The notes: generated by a model not told the origin, from the sequence alone. A stretch of 64,000 nucleotides of DNA from Sipunculus nudus (GCA_026874595.1 CM049317.1:42746401-42810400), one strand, 5' to 3'; numbered from the stretch's first letter, positions 1-29,935 are shown. Translations and numbers: made by a program.

Positions 1-815
1 ACTATATTAAAGGGCCATACATTCCAAATATAGCAAGTTGCATGTCAGACGTAGAGGTAGATTATAAGGAAGTATACAAGTTTCCCTTTAAAATATGTTT
101 GGACACAAAATCTAGAGTGTTTCAATATAAATTGCTTAATAATTGTTTAGTAAATAATTATTGGTTATGTAAATGGAAGATTAAAGATTCTGATTTATGT
201 ACTTTTTGTAAAAGAGAGCAAGGACAATTAATACACTTGTTTTGGTCTTGTTATAAGGTTAGAACACTATGGTCAGATATTGAAAGGTATTGATATTAAT
301 ATTGATATAAATATCTCTACAGTCATGTATGGTGCTCCAAAGGCACCTGTAGTAGGGAATTTAATTTTGTTTGTGGTGAAACAATATATAAAAAGAGCTA
401 GAAATAGTCAAGAAGGTCTATCTTTTGATAAAGCATGCCAGGAAATCTGGAAATATGCCAGAACAGAATTTATGATGGCACAAAAAAATAACTTGGTAAG
501 TAAATTTCATAGTAGACGGGGAGAGTTTAGTTATGGGAGAGATTTAATAAATTATAAGTATACAGATAATTAGAGGATTTACTTTGAGAATACAGGTATT
601 ATATACATATTTACTGCATTATTATCAGATATTTTGTTTTGGGAATATATAAAACACCAAATGGGATTGGTTAATACAATTTATATTGGTGAGACAGTGG
701 TTCTTTACATACATATATAGTGAAAGGATATCGAATTGTTTTGGAAACTTTCACTGTTTGTTTTGTATGTATTGTATTTGTTTGTTTGTAATACAAAAAG
801 TACAGTGTTAAAAAA
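1..815 (+). mobile_element. Tx1/L1-like LINE, 3' end with zf-RVT domain (broken)
   Basis: The reading frame at 42-293 carries the zinc-knuckle segment typical of the C-terminus of Tx1/L1-clade pol proteins: DLCTFCKREQ, then HLFWSC. A deletion near 288, relative to the copy on the minus strand at 53844-54329, shifts the frame. The C-terminal part continues at 280-573 (...GRDLINYKYTDN, stop). The 3' UTR ends near 800 with TTTGTTTGTTTGTAATA, as in the other copies. It is cut by the left window edge and cannot be functional as seen. Confidence 0.85.
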
Positions 816-829
816 AATTGTATCATCAT

Positions 830-1936
830 AAATCTCAATCAGATAACACCACATCATGCACACAAATGTATATTTATTTTTACCACAAAAATATATCTTT
901 TAAATTTGCATAAAAATAAATATGCTACATTACACAACATTGGCATCTTCTGGGTTACTCCTTGAATTACTTTTCAAGTTGGTTTTGTATATTAGAGTGG
1001 AAACAGCATTACAATTAAGGATATACAGTGCAAATAATTACAATAACTGCATAACACTTGGTGGGGAGGGTTGGCGGGAGGGGGGGGGGGTGATATGAGA
1101 ACTGAGTACTGTACACCTGTCACAGCAGGGGATCTCCCCCGGTGACTGTAACAAATCAGTAAACCCTGGCATAGCTCACTTCCAGTGAACAAGAGCGAGT
1201 TGCCTGCATCTGGACAAAGCAAGTGGCTACAATAGAGCCTCAAGAAAAAATTCAATAGCAAGCCTACTTTTCAAGCTTTTATTTTCAAATTTCAGATTTA
1301 ATCAAATTAAATATGTATTTTTACATGCTGCATGTGAAAATTAAATAAACAGTACTCAACCGATTTTATTTTAATGCTAATAACTTAAAATATTTACAAA
1401 ATTCAGATCTAATTTGGGTATACAATTGAATCTTAATTAAACAAAGATAAATACTTGGGTGGGGGGGGGGGTCTCTAGCTTAAAAAATTTTCATTATACG
1501 TGAGCAAATATTTTTTTCTGATTTTTTACAAAGTCCAATATGTTCAAGCCCATAAATTTCAGAAATTAAACTTAACAGTCTTAATATCTGGAATGTGTAT
1601 AGGAAATATATAGGAGAATACTCCTGATAAATATCAAGAAAAACAGATAAGTGGTTTTGATATTAGACAGTCCTGAAGTGTGATAATAGGTTTGTAATGG
1701 AAATTTGAGGTTTTTCCTTAATATCTCGAAGGAACGAAGTCATAGTGACCAAGTTTTTGGTTTGGTAGGATATCCTGGGGACATCTAACAGTAACACCCC
1801 GTGATATTGAATTTAGGATTCGTAGGTCTCACGGTTTCAAAACGTGCCAGTCTAACGAACGGACAGACGGACGGACCGACAATGGACCACGAGTCGACTA
1901 TAGCTCGGATGACTTATAGTCAGCTGAGCTAAAAAC
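830..1936 (-). mobile_element. HINE family-1 copy, minus strand, 3' truncated
   Basis: Read on the minus strand from 1936 it starts TTTTTAGCTCAGCTGAC, then CTATAAGTCATCCGAGCTATAG, a GTCC-rich stretch, GGCACGTTTTGAAACCGTGAGAC and the rest of the family-1 body. It then passes into the block at 840-1245 that matches 35700-36340. The terminal palindrome is missing, and the element abuts the LINE 3' end near 815. Confidence 0.75.
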
Positions 1937-2894
1937 CTAAGCCATTTGAAAATGATGTGGTAAACGGCATTATTTTTGACTGAGGCTCAGGTGGTTGAAA
2001 ACAACTGAACTGAGCTCGTCTGCTTCCGACTGGGTCCGGCCTTGTTATGGGTTCATAACTGAAATGAGATTTCAGTTATGGGGATCCTCCTATTGAAAAG
2101 CGTAGCAAGGGTATATTGGGATATTTGCAAAATAAACAGAGAAAATGGAGGCAATTTAGCAAATTTCTTACCAATAATGGCTAATAAACTGTTCTGGAGT
2201 AAAAATAAATTATGTAGAAGTGCCCTTATAAGGAAATTGTTAAGATTTCAACTCCTGTGGTTTTTTTAGCCTGCCCTGCGGTCATGTTTATCTTTTGTCA
2301 CATGACCCTGTCCTTGACCTTATTGATATGAGAAAAGTTGTCCTCTGATTATTGTTCCAAATAAATTATAATAAATATTGTTTCCATAACTTCCATAGGC
2401 AAATTTGTTAAAACCTTAAATGATATAGCCATAAACTTATAAAGGACTTATTGAAGCCATATATTATCATTTACTCATAAGTATTATTCATGAAATAAGA
2501 TTTTTTTAATAGATTTATTAGCAATAAATTACTCTGGTACACCAGAGGTCAGGTCACAGGTCAGGTCATGGGTGAACAGAGTTCATGCCTCAGCAACATG
2601 GCTGTGTCAGTGATGGTCTTCTGCTCTTCTCTTCATGATAAAATGCTGTTATATCATATATAACATAAACAGGAGACTCCACATGTATGGAAACTGATAT
2701 ATAAAGGATATATAGGTAGAGTGAACATAGTTTAAGCTGCATCTTATTCTTAATTACTCTTTTATTCTTTCCTTCTGATACATCAGAAGGACCGCTACGA
2801 TATTTCGTAAGAACATACTCAGTCAAGGCTGAGTATGGAGCCCGGGTCACCTGGTGTGTAAGCCTTGCACCAAGGCAAGGTCCGGCCCATTCCA
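1937..2894. other. Unassigned intergenic sequence
   Basis: No gene is seen. 2545-2570 holds clustered AGGTCA/AGGTCACAGGTCA half-sites followed by GGTGAACAGAGTTCATG, a possible nuclear-receptor-like motif cluster about 1 kb upstream of RPL23. The open frame at 2590-2940 (minus) lies partly in the inverted repeat and has no recognisable domain. Confidence 0.4.
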
Positions 2895-3450
2895 AAGGTT
2901 CCCTAGACTGGTACCCTGCTCTATTATGGCCCTCAGCCAAGCATAGAGACAGGCGTACAACGCCATCTTAAGTACTCCCAGTTGCAACTCCTGACTTACC
3001 TGTAGACTGGTTCCAACTCCAGACTGCACGCTCATACCGATTGTCATGGACGTTCACGCGATCCTGTCTGGTTATCCGTAAAGATTGCTTATAAAATTAC
3101 TTTCTTTAGTTATTTATAGTTTCCGATTATTGAAAAATGAGTCGTTGCAAAAAAAAGTTACTGAAGGATGTATAGATGATACGATATCCTGAATCTTTGA
3201 TATTCCACTGTACGTGGCCTACGTTTATTATCAATATCTATCAATCTAATAATAAATGTCACACGTAATGCACAGCCAACTTTTGGAAACTTCTGATAGC
3301 AAACGAAATGCTTATTTTTATCAATATAATACATACTGAAGTTGGAACCAGTCTGCTTGGAGTATTTAAGATGGCGTTGTACGCCCGTCTCTATGATTGG
3401 CCTAGAGCAACGGTGCCATAATAGAGCGGGGTACCAGTCTAAAGGTTCCC
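2895..3450. repeat. Inverted repeat upstream of RPL23 (arms 2895-3017 and 3341-3450)
   Basis: The sequence 3341-3450 (GTTGGAACCAGTCTGC... to AAAGGTTCCC) is present in reverse complement at 2895-3017 with scattered mismatches and a short gap, separated by about 320 bases. Both arms contain AAGATGGCGTTGTACGCC. The AAGATGGCG core resembles a YY1-type site, which is common in TATA-less promoters. The right arm ends about 140 bases before the presumed start site. The arms could be two copies of a small mobile element or a promoter duplication; the sequence does not decide between these. Confidence 0.7.
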
Positions 3451-3590
3451 AAGAAGATACTTGGTTGTAGCGGCCTCTGGCGTCTATTGGAGAGACTAGC
3501 CTACTTGTAGACTGATTCTCTGCCTTACAAAGAGAATCATTTTTGAAAGCAAGAAACCAATCTATAGATTTACCCACAATTCCTACTCGA

Positions 3591-3610
3591 CTTCCTTTTT
3601 CCTGTTCAAC
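3591..3610 (+). promoter_or_regulatory. RPL23: Probable RPL23 transcription start / 5' TOP tract
   Basis: CTTCCTTTTTCC sits 9-20 bases before the ATG. It fits the TCT-type initiator and 5' terminal oligopyrimidine tract used by animal ribosomal protein genes for growth-dependent translation through mTOR/LARP1. No TATA box is evident upstream, as expected for this class. The exact start base is inferred. Confidence 0.75.
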
Positions 3611-21516
<17,906 letters not shown>

Positions 21517-21531
21517 CCTTCTATACAGACA

Positions 21532-21537
21532 AATAAA
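21532..21537 (+). terminator. RPL23: RPL23 polyadenylation signal AATAAA
   Basis: A canonical AATAAA lies 16 bases after the stop codon and is followed by T/GT-rich sequence (TTTTGTGCTGATATTTTT). Cleavage probably falls within about 30 bases. Confidence 0.8.
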
Positions 21538-21657
21538 AAAATGAAAACTACAGTTTTGTGCTGATATTTTTAGTCTACTGCCTTGGGAGTGTTGTATGGA
21601 ATTGGATGTTTAGCTCAACTTTGTCATCCTTGTTAAATTGATGGCACTGCATCCTCT

Positions 21658-22015
21658 TTTTTAAGCTCAGCTGACTATAAGTTATCTGAGCTATAGTCGT
21701 GGTCTTTTGTCCATCGTCCATCCGACTGTCTGGCAGTCCATCCGTTAACAGGGCACGTTTTGAAACCATTGGACCTACAAATCCAAAATTTTGCATACTG
21801 TTAGGTGTCCCCAAAATCACCTACCATACCGAAAATTGGGTCACTAGGACTTCTTTCCTCCGAATTATTAAGGAAAAACCTACGTTTTCCATTAAAAACC
21901 CATTGTTACACTTCAAGACTGCCTAATATCAAAACCACTGACCTGATATTGATCACTTTTCATATATATATTCCTCTATATATTTCCTATGTACATACCA
22001 GAAATTAGTTCAGTA
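21658..22015 (+). mobile_element. HINE family-1 5' fragment
   Basis: Begins TTTTTTAAGCTCAGCTGACTATAAG just downstream of RPL23, with CCATCGTCCATCCG and the family body. It stops where the next copy starts in a T run at 22016, which looks like another nested insertion or a truncation. Confidence 0.72.
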
Positions 22016-24218
22016 TTTTTAGCTCAGCTGACTAAGTCTTCTGAGCTATAGTCGTGGTCCACTGTCCATTGTCGGTCCATCCGTCCGTAGATGTGGCACG
22101 TTTTGAAACCGTAAGACCTAGGAATCCAAAATTCAGCATAATGTTAGATGTCCCCAAGATCTCCTACCAAGCCGAAAACTGGGTCTTTGCGACTTCGATC
22201 CTTTGACAAATTTAGGAAAAACCTCAATTTTTTATTAAAAACCTATTTTCACACTTCAGGACTGCCTAATATCAAAACCACTCATCTGTTTTTCCTCATA
22301 TTTACCATAAATATTCCTCTATATAGTTCCAATGTACATGCCAGAATTTAGGTCTGTATTATATAATTTAAAAAAGTTATATGCCCAAACATAATGCATT
22401 TTGTAAAAATAACAGAAAGATATTTGATCACTTAACACAAAACATGTTAAAGCTAAGGACTTTTTTTCCCAGTAATATAACTTAAATTAATCAAAATTAA
22501 ATTGTATACCCAAAATTAGATCAAAATCTTTTAAATTTTTTAAAATATTAGCAAAAATAAAAAATTGGTACCTTAAATTTTTCCCAACTTTGACCATGGC
22601 ACATTTTTTTCCTGTAACCGCTGTGGATTTAATTTTCACAGCATGTTTTTGTTACCATTTCATCTGTTAACACCAAAAATTTGAAACCAGTTGATCAAAA
22701 ACTAGATTTTATTGGAAGTTTTCAAGCACCATGTCACATATTATTTACATCAAGCTAGTGTTATGCAGTTTGCTAGAGCTCAGCTCCCCAGCTTCAGCTC
22801 TCAGTTCCTTAAATTTGGCATACATTTAGATGTCTCCAAAATACCCTACCATGCCAAGAATTTGGTCACTAGGACTTAATTCCTTTTAGATATTAATGAA
22901 AAACTTCATTTTTCCATTATAAACCCATTGTTACAATTTAAGACTGCCTAAGATCAAAACCACTGATCTGACTTTGATCATATATAATGTACATATTTTT
23001 CTATACATTCGCTATGCACATGCTAGAAATGATGTCAGTATTGCGAAATTGTTTTAAGTGATGGGCCCAAACATAATGCACTTTGTAAAAAATCAAGAAA
23101 TATATTTACACCTTAACAAGAGGATTGCTGAAGCTAGAGATTTTATAAGTTATTAGTATAAATATAAAACTAGTACCTTAAATTTTGCCCCAATTTGACC
23201 ATGGCATATTTGTTTCCTGTTGATATAATTTTCATATCATGCATACAAAAGGATTTCGGCTTTTTAGTTTAGAAAGCTGAAAGAAAATGGCCAAAAATTG
23301 TAGCTTTTATTAATGTTTTTATGAGACCATGTCAAAACCAGGCTGTCCCACACCCCTCTTCAGTCACCTGTATGTTGACCTTATTGACCTTTCAGCAAAT
23401 TATGCACACTTGAGGGAGGCATACACTTGGGCAGCCAGGCAGCTTATTGCCAGCCATAGTTGATCCAGGTGTCCAACCCAACTTATCTTGTAGTTGTTTT
23501 GACCAACAACATAACAAGAAACTATAAATTAATAAATTTTTATTGGTTTTTAATAACAAATTTAAGAAAAATTAATAGAAAAGGAATTTGTTAGTTGATG
23601 AGTAACAGGAAATTAACTTGCAGTTACTGATGATGTAAGAATTTTGTACGGATGGATAGAATGTCAAGTATTCCAAATAACACCATACAGTCATCTATGG
23701 TATTTTTCAGTTCAATTTTTTAATGATAACAAAAATAAATCATATTATTCATTACCAATCATTAGGGATCATATGAAGGAAATTAATGATAGACAAAGAT
23801 GCAATTGATAATATTAATCTTGATTCCTACTGTGTCTAGTGTGTTGATTGATGTGAAAGTAGTCCAAAGTGAATATATTACATTTATTTTTTTTAATAGA
23901 AATAAAAGTAATAAAACCAGGTACTTATGATAATTATTTAAATTTGTGAATTTTGTATATTCTGGATTCTCAACATCATTGATTGACTAAAACTGAATAA
24001 GTACCAGACATGGTGCAAATACTTTGCAAATGTATTTGAATACGAATATGAATTATAATAAAATTTCTTGCATAAGAATGGGAATTCAGGTAAAAATGAA
24101 AGTATTTGAATACCAGTGCAAATACTTTCAAAATGTATTCATGAATGCATTCATAAATATATTCTATAATATTATTTTAATAATCATATCAGCTTTATTT
24201 TTTTTTTTTAAATTATGA
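22016..24218 (+). mobile_element. HINE family-1 copy, 3' end lost
   Basis: Starts TTTTTAGCTCAGCTGACTAA and is colinear with 10837-13120 up to the T run at 24190-24223, where the 180-bp tandem element begins. The body includes the two diverged half-units and the block GATGATGTAAGAATTTTGTA. No coding potential. Confidence 0.8.
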
Positions 24219-25199
24219 TTTTTATGCCCCAGCCACAAAGTGGCCGGGGCATATAGTTTTACCCATGTCTGTCATTCTGAAATCAAACAGTTGTACGGAC
24301 TTTTTTTCGCAATGCCTGCAGATATTGGCCTGATTTTTGGTGTGTGGGCAGATAATGACCAGTTACAGATCGAGTTGGCGTTTCGTCCCGGTTGCCCTCC
24401 TTTTGACCATTTTACGGCTCCTTAACTAAGAAAATTTCATGAAAAATATAAATTTTCATGACAAATACACATGTACAGACTTTTTTCGCAATGCCTGCAG
24501 ATATTGGCCTGATTTTTGGTGTGTTGGCAGATAATGACCAGTTACAGATGGAGTTCGCGTTTCGTCCAGGTTGACCTACTTTTGACCGTTTTATGGCTCC
24601 TAAACTTAGAAAATTTCATGAAAAATAGAAATTTTCATGACAAATACACATGTACGGACTTTTTTTCGCAATGCCTGCAGATATTGGCCTGATTTTTGGT
24701 GTGTGGGCAGATAATGACCAGTTACAGATCGAGTTCGTGTTTTGTCCTAGTTGACCTAATTTTGACCATTTTACGGCTCCTAAACTTTAAAAATTTCATG
24801 AAAAATAGAAATTTTCATGACAAATACACATGTACAGACTTTTTTTCGCAATGCCTGCAGATATTGGCCTGATTTTTGGTTTGTGGGCAGATAATGACCA
24901 GTTACAGATTGAGATCACGTTTTGTCCTAGTTGACCTAATTTTGACCATTTTACGGCTCCTAAACTTTAAAAATTTCATGAAAAATAGAAATTTTCATGA
25001 CAAATACACTTGTACAGACTTTTTTTCGCAATGCCTGCAGATATTGGCCTGATTTTTGGTATGTAGGCAGATATAGACCAGTTACAAGCGAGTTTGCGTT
25101 TCCTCCCAGTTGACCTACTTTTGATTTTTTTTACGGCTCCTAAACATAGAAAATTTCAAGAAAAATATAAATTTTCATGACAAATGTACATGTACAGCC
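24219..25199 (+). mobile_element. Tandem-repeat element with hairpin head, about 180-bp units (copy 1)
   Basis: Starts at a T run with TTTATGCCCC, then a strong hairpin (CCCCAGCCAC / GTGGCCGGGG, 24226-24249). Five units of about 180 bp follow, each holding TTTTTTTCGCAATGCCTGCA GATATTGGCCTGATTTTTGG and AAATTTCATGAAAAATAGAA ATTTTCATGACAAATAC. The second copy is at 54417-55240. Both continue into the same following sequence, so they are copies of one mobile unit. Confidence 0.8.
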
Positions 25200-25990
25200 G
25201 TTTTAGCCCTCAGCTCATAGGTTGATGGGCTACTGTCGTCACCCAAGCTGTCTGTCCCTCTGTCTGTCCGTCCGGAGTCTGTCCATCCTGCGTCAATTAA
25301 CTTTTACCTTGTGAGCGGGATATATACTGTGGTTGGCTTCATATTCGCGAGGCTGAAATTTCGCGATTTCTCCATTTTTAATGTTTCGCAAGGGTTTCAT
25401 TTTCGCGATCTCACAATACCTAAATAACTTCTTTGGTAAAGCGATGTCTATTTTTATTATAAAATGAGAATAAATCATGAGTTTGTGATATTCTACTCAT
25501 ATAACGATGGTCCCGTACACACAGCACAGGTAGTTTAGTTCAAATTTAAGGAAACGTTTTCCCGATACCTGCATAATCTAATTTATTATAAAATTTCTCA
25601 CTGTTCTAACCTATTCACATGCGTACAAGTATTGGTTTCACTGAATAAGAAGGACATTCTCAATTGGCGAATTATTCCCGAGGGTTTCATTTTCGCGATT
25701 ATTTCCAATTCTCAAATATCGCGAAATTAAAACCTTCGCGAATATGAAGCCAACCACAGTATATCTCTAAAAGGATTCACCGTTGCAATTTTATTTCATC
25801 AGTGAATATGTATATCGATAAAATCTCGGTCAAGTTTGAAGATGGGTGACCTTGACCCATCTTTCTACATTTTAGAGCTGATTATACAAAAACACTCAAA
25901 AGCTTTTATCTCGGGAACCATATGGTGGATTGTTATGAAACATGGTACATACCTCTCCAATTAAAATTTCTAACTGATTATCAGCTTTTG
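25200..25990 (+). repeat. Shared 3' part of the 180-bp-repeat element, interrupted by a MITE
   Basis: GTTTTAGCCCTCAGCTCATA GGTTGATGGGCTACTGTCGT and the GTCTGTCCGTCC tract match 55236-55345. The text CTTTTACCTTGTGAGCG...ATATATCTCTAAAAGGATTC also matches 55351-55390. After 25845 it continues into GAAGATGGGTGACCTTGACC, also seen near 28927. Confidence 0.7.
25327..25759. mobile_element. 433-bp MITE with long inverted repeats, TA target duplication
   Basis: The left end CTGTGGTTGGCTTCATATTC and the right end (read in reverse complement) are identical for more than 25 bases, then diverge. TA flanks each side (25325-25326 and 25760-25761). The paralogous sequence at about 55365-55385 lacks it and reads GATATATCTCTAAAAGG. 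The interior is rich in TTCGCGA motifs and has no coding capacity. TA target choice points to a Tc1/mariner-type transposase acting in trans, which is inferred. Confidence 0.88.
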
Positions 25991-26228
25991 CCAATATCCT
26001 AGTTTCGCAATGCAGTGCTTACAGATACTGGCCTAATGTTTGGTCTGTGGGCGCATAATGTCCACTTACAGATCAAGTTCACATTTCGTCCCAGTTGAAC
26101 TATTTTGGACCATATGACAGATCCTGAACATAGAAAATTTCATGAAAGACAGAAATTTTTATGAAAAATGCACATGTATGGGCTTTTTTTCATAATGCCT
26201 GCAGATACTGGCCTGATTTTAGGTGTGT
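25990..26228 (+). repeat. Diverged units of the 180-bp repeat
   Basis: TTTCGCAATGCAGTGCTTAC AGATACTGGCCTAATGTTTG and CATAATGCCTGCAGATACTG are older relatives of the units at 24300-25195. The block breaks into a HINE family-1 body at about 26229. Confidence 0.65.
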
Positions 26229-28752
26229 TGTATACCCAATATTAGATCTGAATTTTTCAAATTTTATAAGTTATTAGCATAAATATAAAATTGGTACCTT
26301 AAATTTTGCCAGGATTTGACCATGGCACTTTTTTTTCCTGTAACTGCTGTGGATTTAATTTTCACAGCATGTTATCATTAGCATTTCATCTGTTAACATC
26401 TGAAATTTGAAACCAGTTGATAAAAAGCTGTAGATTTTATTCAAGTTTTCAAGCGCCATGTGAAGTATTGTGTAGATCAAGCAAGTGTTATGCAGTTTGC
26501 TAGAGCCCGGCTTCCCAAGCCAGCTCTCAGCTCCTGAAATTTGGCATACAGTTAGATGTCCCCCAAACCCCCTACTATACCAAAAGTTTGGTCACTAAAA
26601 CTTCATTCCTTCGAGATGTTAAGAAAAAAAAATTCAGTTTTCATATAAAAACCCATTGTTACACTTCAAGACTGCCTAATATTACAACCACTGATCTGAC
26701 TTTCATTATATATAATATACATGTTCTTCTATTCATACTCTTTGCACATGCCAAAAATGATGTCAGTATTGCGAAATTGTTTTAAGTTATGGGCCTAAAC
26801 ATAATGCACTTTGTAAAAAATCAAGAAATATATTTACTCCCTTAACATGAGAAATGCTGAAGCTAGAGATTTATTTGACATGGATACATTATTTAATCAA
26901 GATTCAATTATATACCAAAAATTAGTTCAGAATTTTCCAAATTTTACAAGTTATTAGCATAAATATAAAATTGGTACCTTAAATTTTGCCTAAATTTGAC
27001 CATGGCATGTTTGTTTCATGTAAGCACTGTTGATATAATTTTCATATCATGCAGAAATTAGGATTTCAGCTTGTTACTTTTGAAAGTTGAAAGAAATTGG
27101 CCAATAACTGTAGCTTATATTATAGTTTTTATGAGACCATGTCAGACTCTAGGCATTGCACAGACCTCTCAGGCCAATTATGCACGCTCGAGGCGGGGCA
27201 TATACTAGTCAGCCAGGCGGCTTATGGCTTGCCTCCGTTGATTCAGGTGTCCAACCCAACGCATCTATTAGTTAGACCAACAGCATAACAATAAACAATA
27301 AATAAATAATTTTTTATAGGTCTGTAACAACAACTTTGAAATAAATCTAAAGATAAAGAATTTAACAGTTGATGAGTAACACTAACAGGGAATTACTTTG
27401 CAGTTACTGATGTTTATGAATTTTGTATGGATTGATGAAAATGTATTCCAAGTAACACCACTGAGTCACCTATGGTATTTTTCTTTTCAATTTTAATAAT
27501 GAAAAAAAAAATAATTAAATTATATTGTTCTATACTATTACGGATTATATGAAGGAAATAAATGATTGACAAAGATGCACTTGATAATATAAATCTTAAT
27601 TCCAAGGTCTTTTCCAAGTGTTTCAGCCTGTTAATTTATATTTATTTCAAATTTTAAAAAAAGTTAAAATGTCAAAATTATTAAATTTTACTCTGACAAG
27701 TACTGATTAAAGATGTCAATATGTTTCACTTATGACATTCAGACACGTGGCTGTAACATCTGTAACAAGACTGTAAATAAATGAAATTTATATTACTGGT
27801 TCTCATATTTCAGTTAATAAAATTAAACATGCCCATCTCTAGTTTTCTCCTTGTATAATTTATAGGGTATCCTTATCCTTGGGTTATTTTTTTACACATA
27901 TAATGGTTTCATAGCTGAGATACTTCATATATTTTTCTGGTACTTTTTTTTTTATAAAAAAAATTTGAATATGATAAAAAATCAGATCTTAGACAAGTTC
28001 TCATTTTGATTTCTATAATGTTATTAATTGTCATAAGACTCTTGCTATGTCTAGTGTAGTTTGATGTGAAGGTAGTCCAAAGTGAATGTTATAGTTTTAT
28101 TTTTGAATATAAATAAAAACAAGGTACTTATGATCATTATTTAAATTTGTGATGTTTGTTTATTCTGGATTCCCAAGAAGTTTGTTTGGCTGAAACTGAA
28201 CAAATACCAGACATGGTGCAGCACTTTGCAAATGTATTTGAATGCAAATATGAATATGTACTCCATAATTTCATGTATAAGTATAGGAATACAGGTAAAA
28301 ATGAAAGTATTTGAATACAAATGCATTCATGAATATATTCCATAATATCATTTTAATAATCATTTATTTCGAAAATATTATTAAAAAATCTTTGATGGAA
28401 AAAAAACATGATACTGTTATTAATTTTAATTTAAATTATATTTGACACAATATTTGTTATTAATTTTAAATAAATAGTTTCACTTTTCAAATAATTCTGC
28501 TTATATTTTTATGGCCAAGTCGAAACCTATGTGATAATAGCACACCAATTCCAACTGTAAATAATATTAATGACATCTATCCTTTTCCCTGTCTCCAAGG
28601 ATATTATCAAAATCTTACATAACTTGAGTTAAACACAATCAACTCGTAGAGCTTATATTACCACACAAAACAAGCCTTTGCCTACCTCCTCTTGTAAATC
28701 ATATTTTGTGATCATATATAACAGCTGAGCGCGGTGACCCATGGGTCTCTTG
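26229..28752 (+). mobile_element. HINE family-1 copy, 5' truncated
   Basis: Enters in the body (TGTATACCCAATATTAGATC), is colinear with 11330-13460, and ends ACAGCTGAGCGCGGTGACCC, ATGGGTCTCTTG|TT at 28752. The palindrome GACCCATGGGTC is complete here. Confidence 0.8.
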
Positions 28753-29074
28753 TTCTGTATGTTATGCAGTAAACACCATTACTGAACACCTAGTAAAGTT
28801 GCGCTCTCTTAGCAAATATGCATGCAAAAGGACACATTGTTAACACAATAACTCATCAAAAGTATTTCATATAAGGTCCCCAGACTCATGGCAGTGATGG
28901 ACCTTTTAATGGGCTACATTTTGTTTGAAGATGGGTGACCTTGATGGATTTTCAAGGTCACAGAGGTGATAATGCTAAAATGATGTTAACCAAATAGCTC
29001 GCAATCAATTTGTCTAACACTCACTGAACTTGCACCAGTAATGTTTGGTATGAAGGGCTAGGTCAAGTTCGAAG
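28753..29074. other. Unassigned, repeat fragment at 28925-28970
   Basis: TTTGAAGATGGGTGACCTTG AT is shared with 25838-25860, and in shorter form with 29065-29090. Nothing else is recognised. Confidence 0.4.
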
Positions 29075-29935
29075 ATGGATGACCTTGACAGAGTTGTCAT
29101 TTCCTTCAACAAACTCCAAACCAAAGGGCAAGCATATGTAGCATTCAGTCGTGTAACCTCACTACAAGGCATTTTTCTCTCAAATTTCAAACTACATTTC
29201 ATTAAGACAGATTGTGCAGTGTCAGAAGAAATACTAAGACTGCAACAACACAAGCAAGCCACCCTCATTACTGACAAGATCCTTCCCTTCCAGGAAACTG
29301 TCATCCGTTTGTGCTTTTTCAATTCCCAGTCACTCGATCCTGCACACATTACTGACTTTATTCATGATATATATATCCAAACTTCTTCTGTTTTGGCGGT
29401 AACTGAAACATGGCAACTCACTGATAATTTCACCATCCCTGGGTATAGAAACTCAATATCCTGTGCCAGAACATCACATCATGGTGGAGGTGCAGTTCTC
29501 TGCTCACGTGGAAGATGTTCATTGCAGAAACTACCTCTACAGACTTACTCCACAGTTGATGCAGTAGCAGCAAATCTAATCATACATAAACAACAAGACA
29601 CAACTACGATTCAGTTGTTACTCATGTATTGTCCACCAATAACTCCATTATATGAAATCAGTGATTGCATTAAAAACTTTATCAATATGCACGGAGGATC
29701 ACAAGTTATCATTGCAGGTGATTTCAACATTGACCTGACAAAAAACTTGTCAAAGAACACTGGCATAAACCAGTTGCAAACCTTAGGGTTCACCCAGGTT
29801 ACAATTGGCCCAATGCACCACAGTGGCTCTCATTTAGACCATGTTTGGACAAATCTATCTCCACTTTCAACATCTCTAGGAATTTGGACCTATTATAGTG
29901 ACCATCAACAAATTGACATTGATATTCATATGTAG
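29075..29935 (+). pseudogene. Helentron (Helitron2) helicase tail fused to endonuclease, 5' truncated
   Basis: The 286-codon open frame begins inside a PIF1-type helicase: LDRVVISF corresponds to the motif V region, and KGQAYVAFSRVTSLQGIFL is motif VI with its conserved Arg. From about residue 78 it passes into an endonuclease/exonuclease/phosphatase (APE-like) domain: SQSLDPAHI, the catalytic Glu in AVTETW, IIAGDFNIDL, SGSHLDHVWTNL and YYSDHQQI. The metal-binding and active-site residues (E, D-x-N, S-D-H) are all retained. A Rep-helicase protein with a C-terminal endonuclease is the mark of Helentrons, and ordinary Helitrons lack it. Rep and most of the helicase are missing, so it cannot work as it stands; the ATG lies at the truncation junction and is probably not a real start. 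This element class could supply the enzyme for the HINE families around it. Confidence 0.85.

Noticed and set aside
24219-25199. CRISPR-like regular repeats
   Set aside because: Units are about 180 bp, nearly identical over their full length without variable spacers, and the genome is eukaryotic.
29014-29349. Minus-strand frame over the Helentron region
   Set aside because: It is a shadow of the plus-strand helicase-endonuclease frame, which has clear family motifs.
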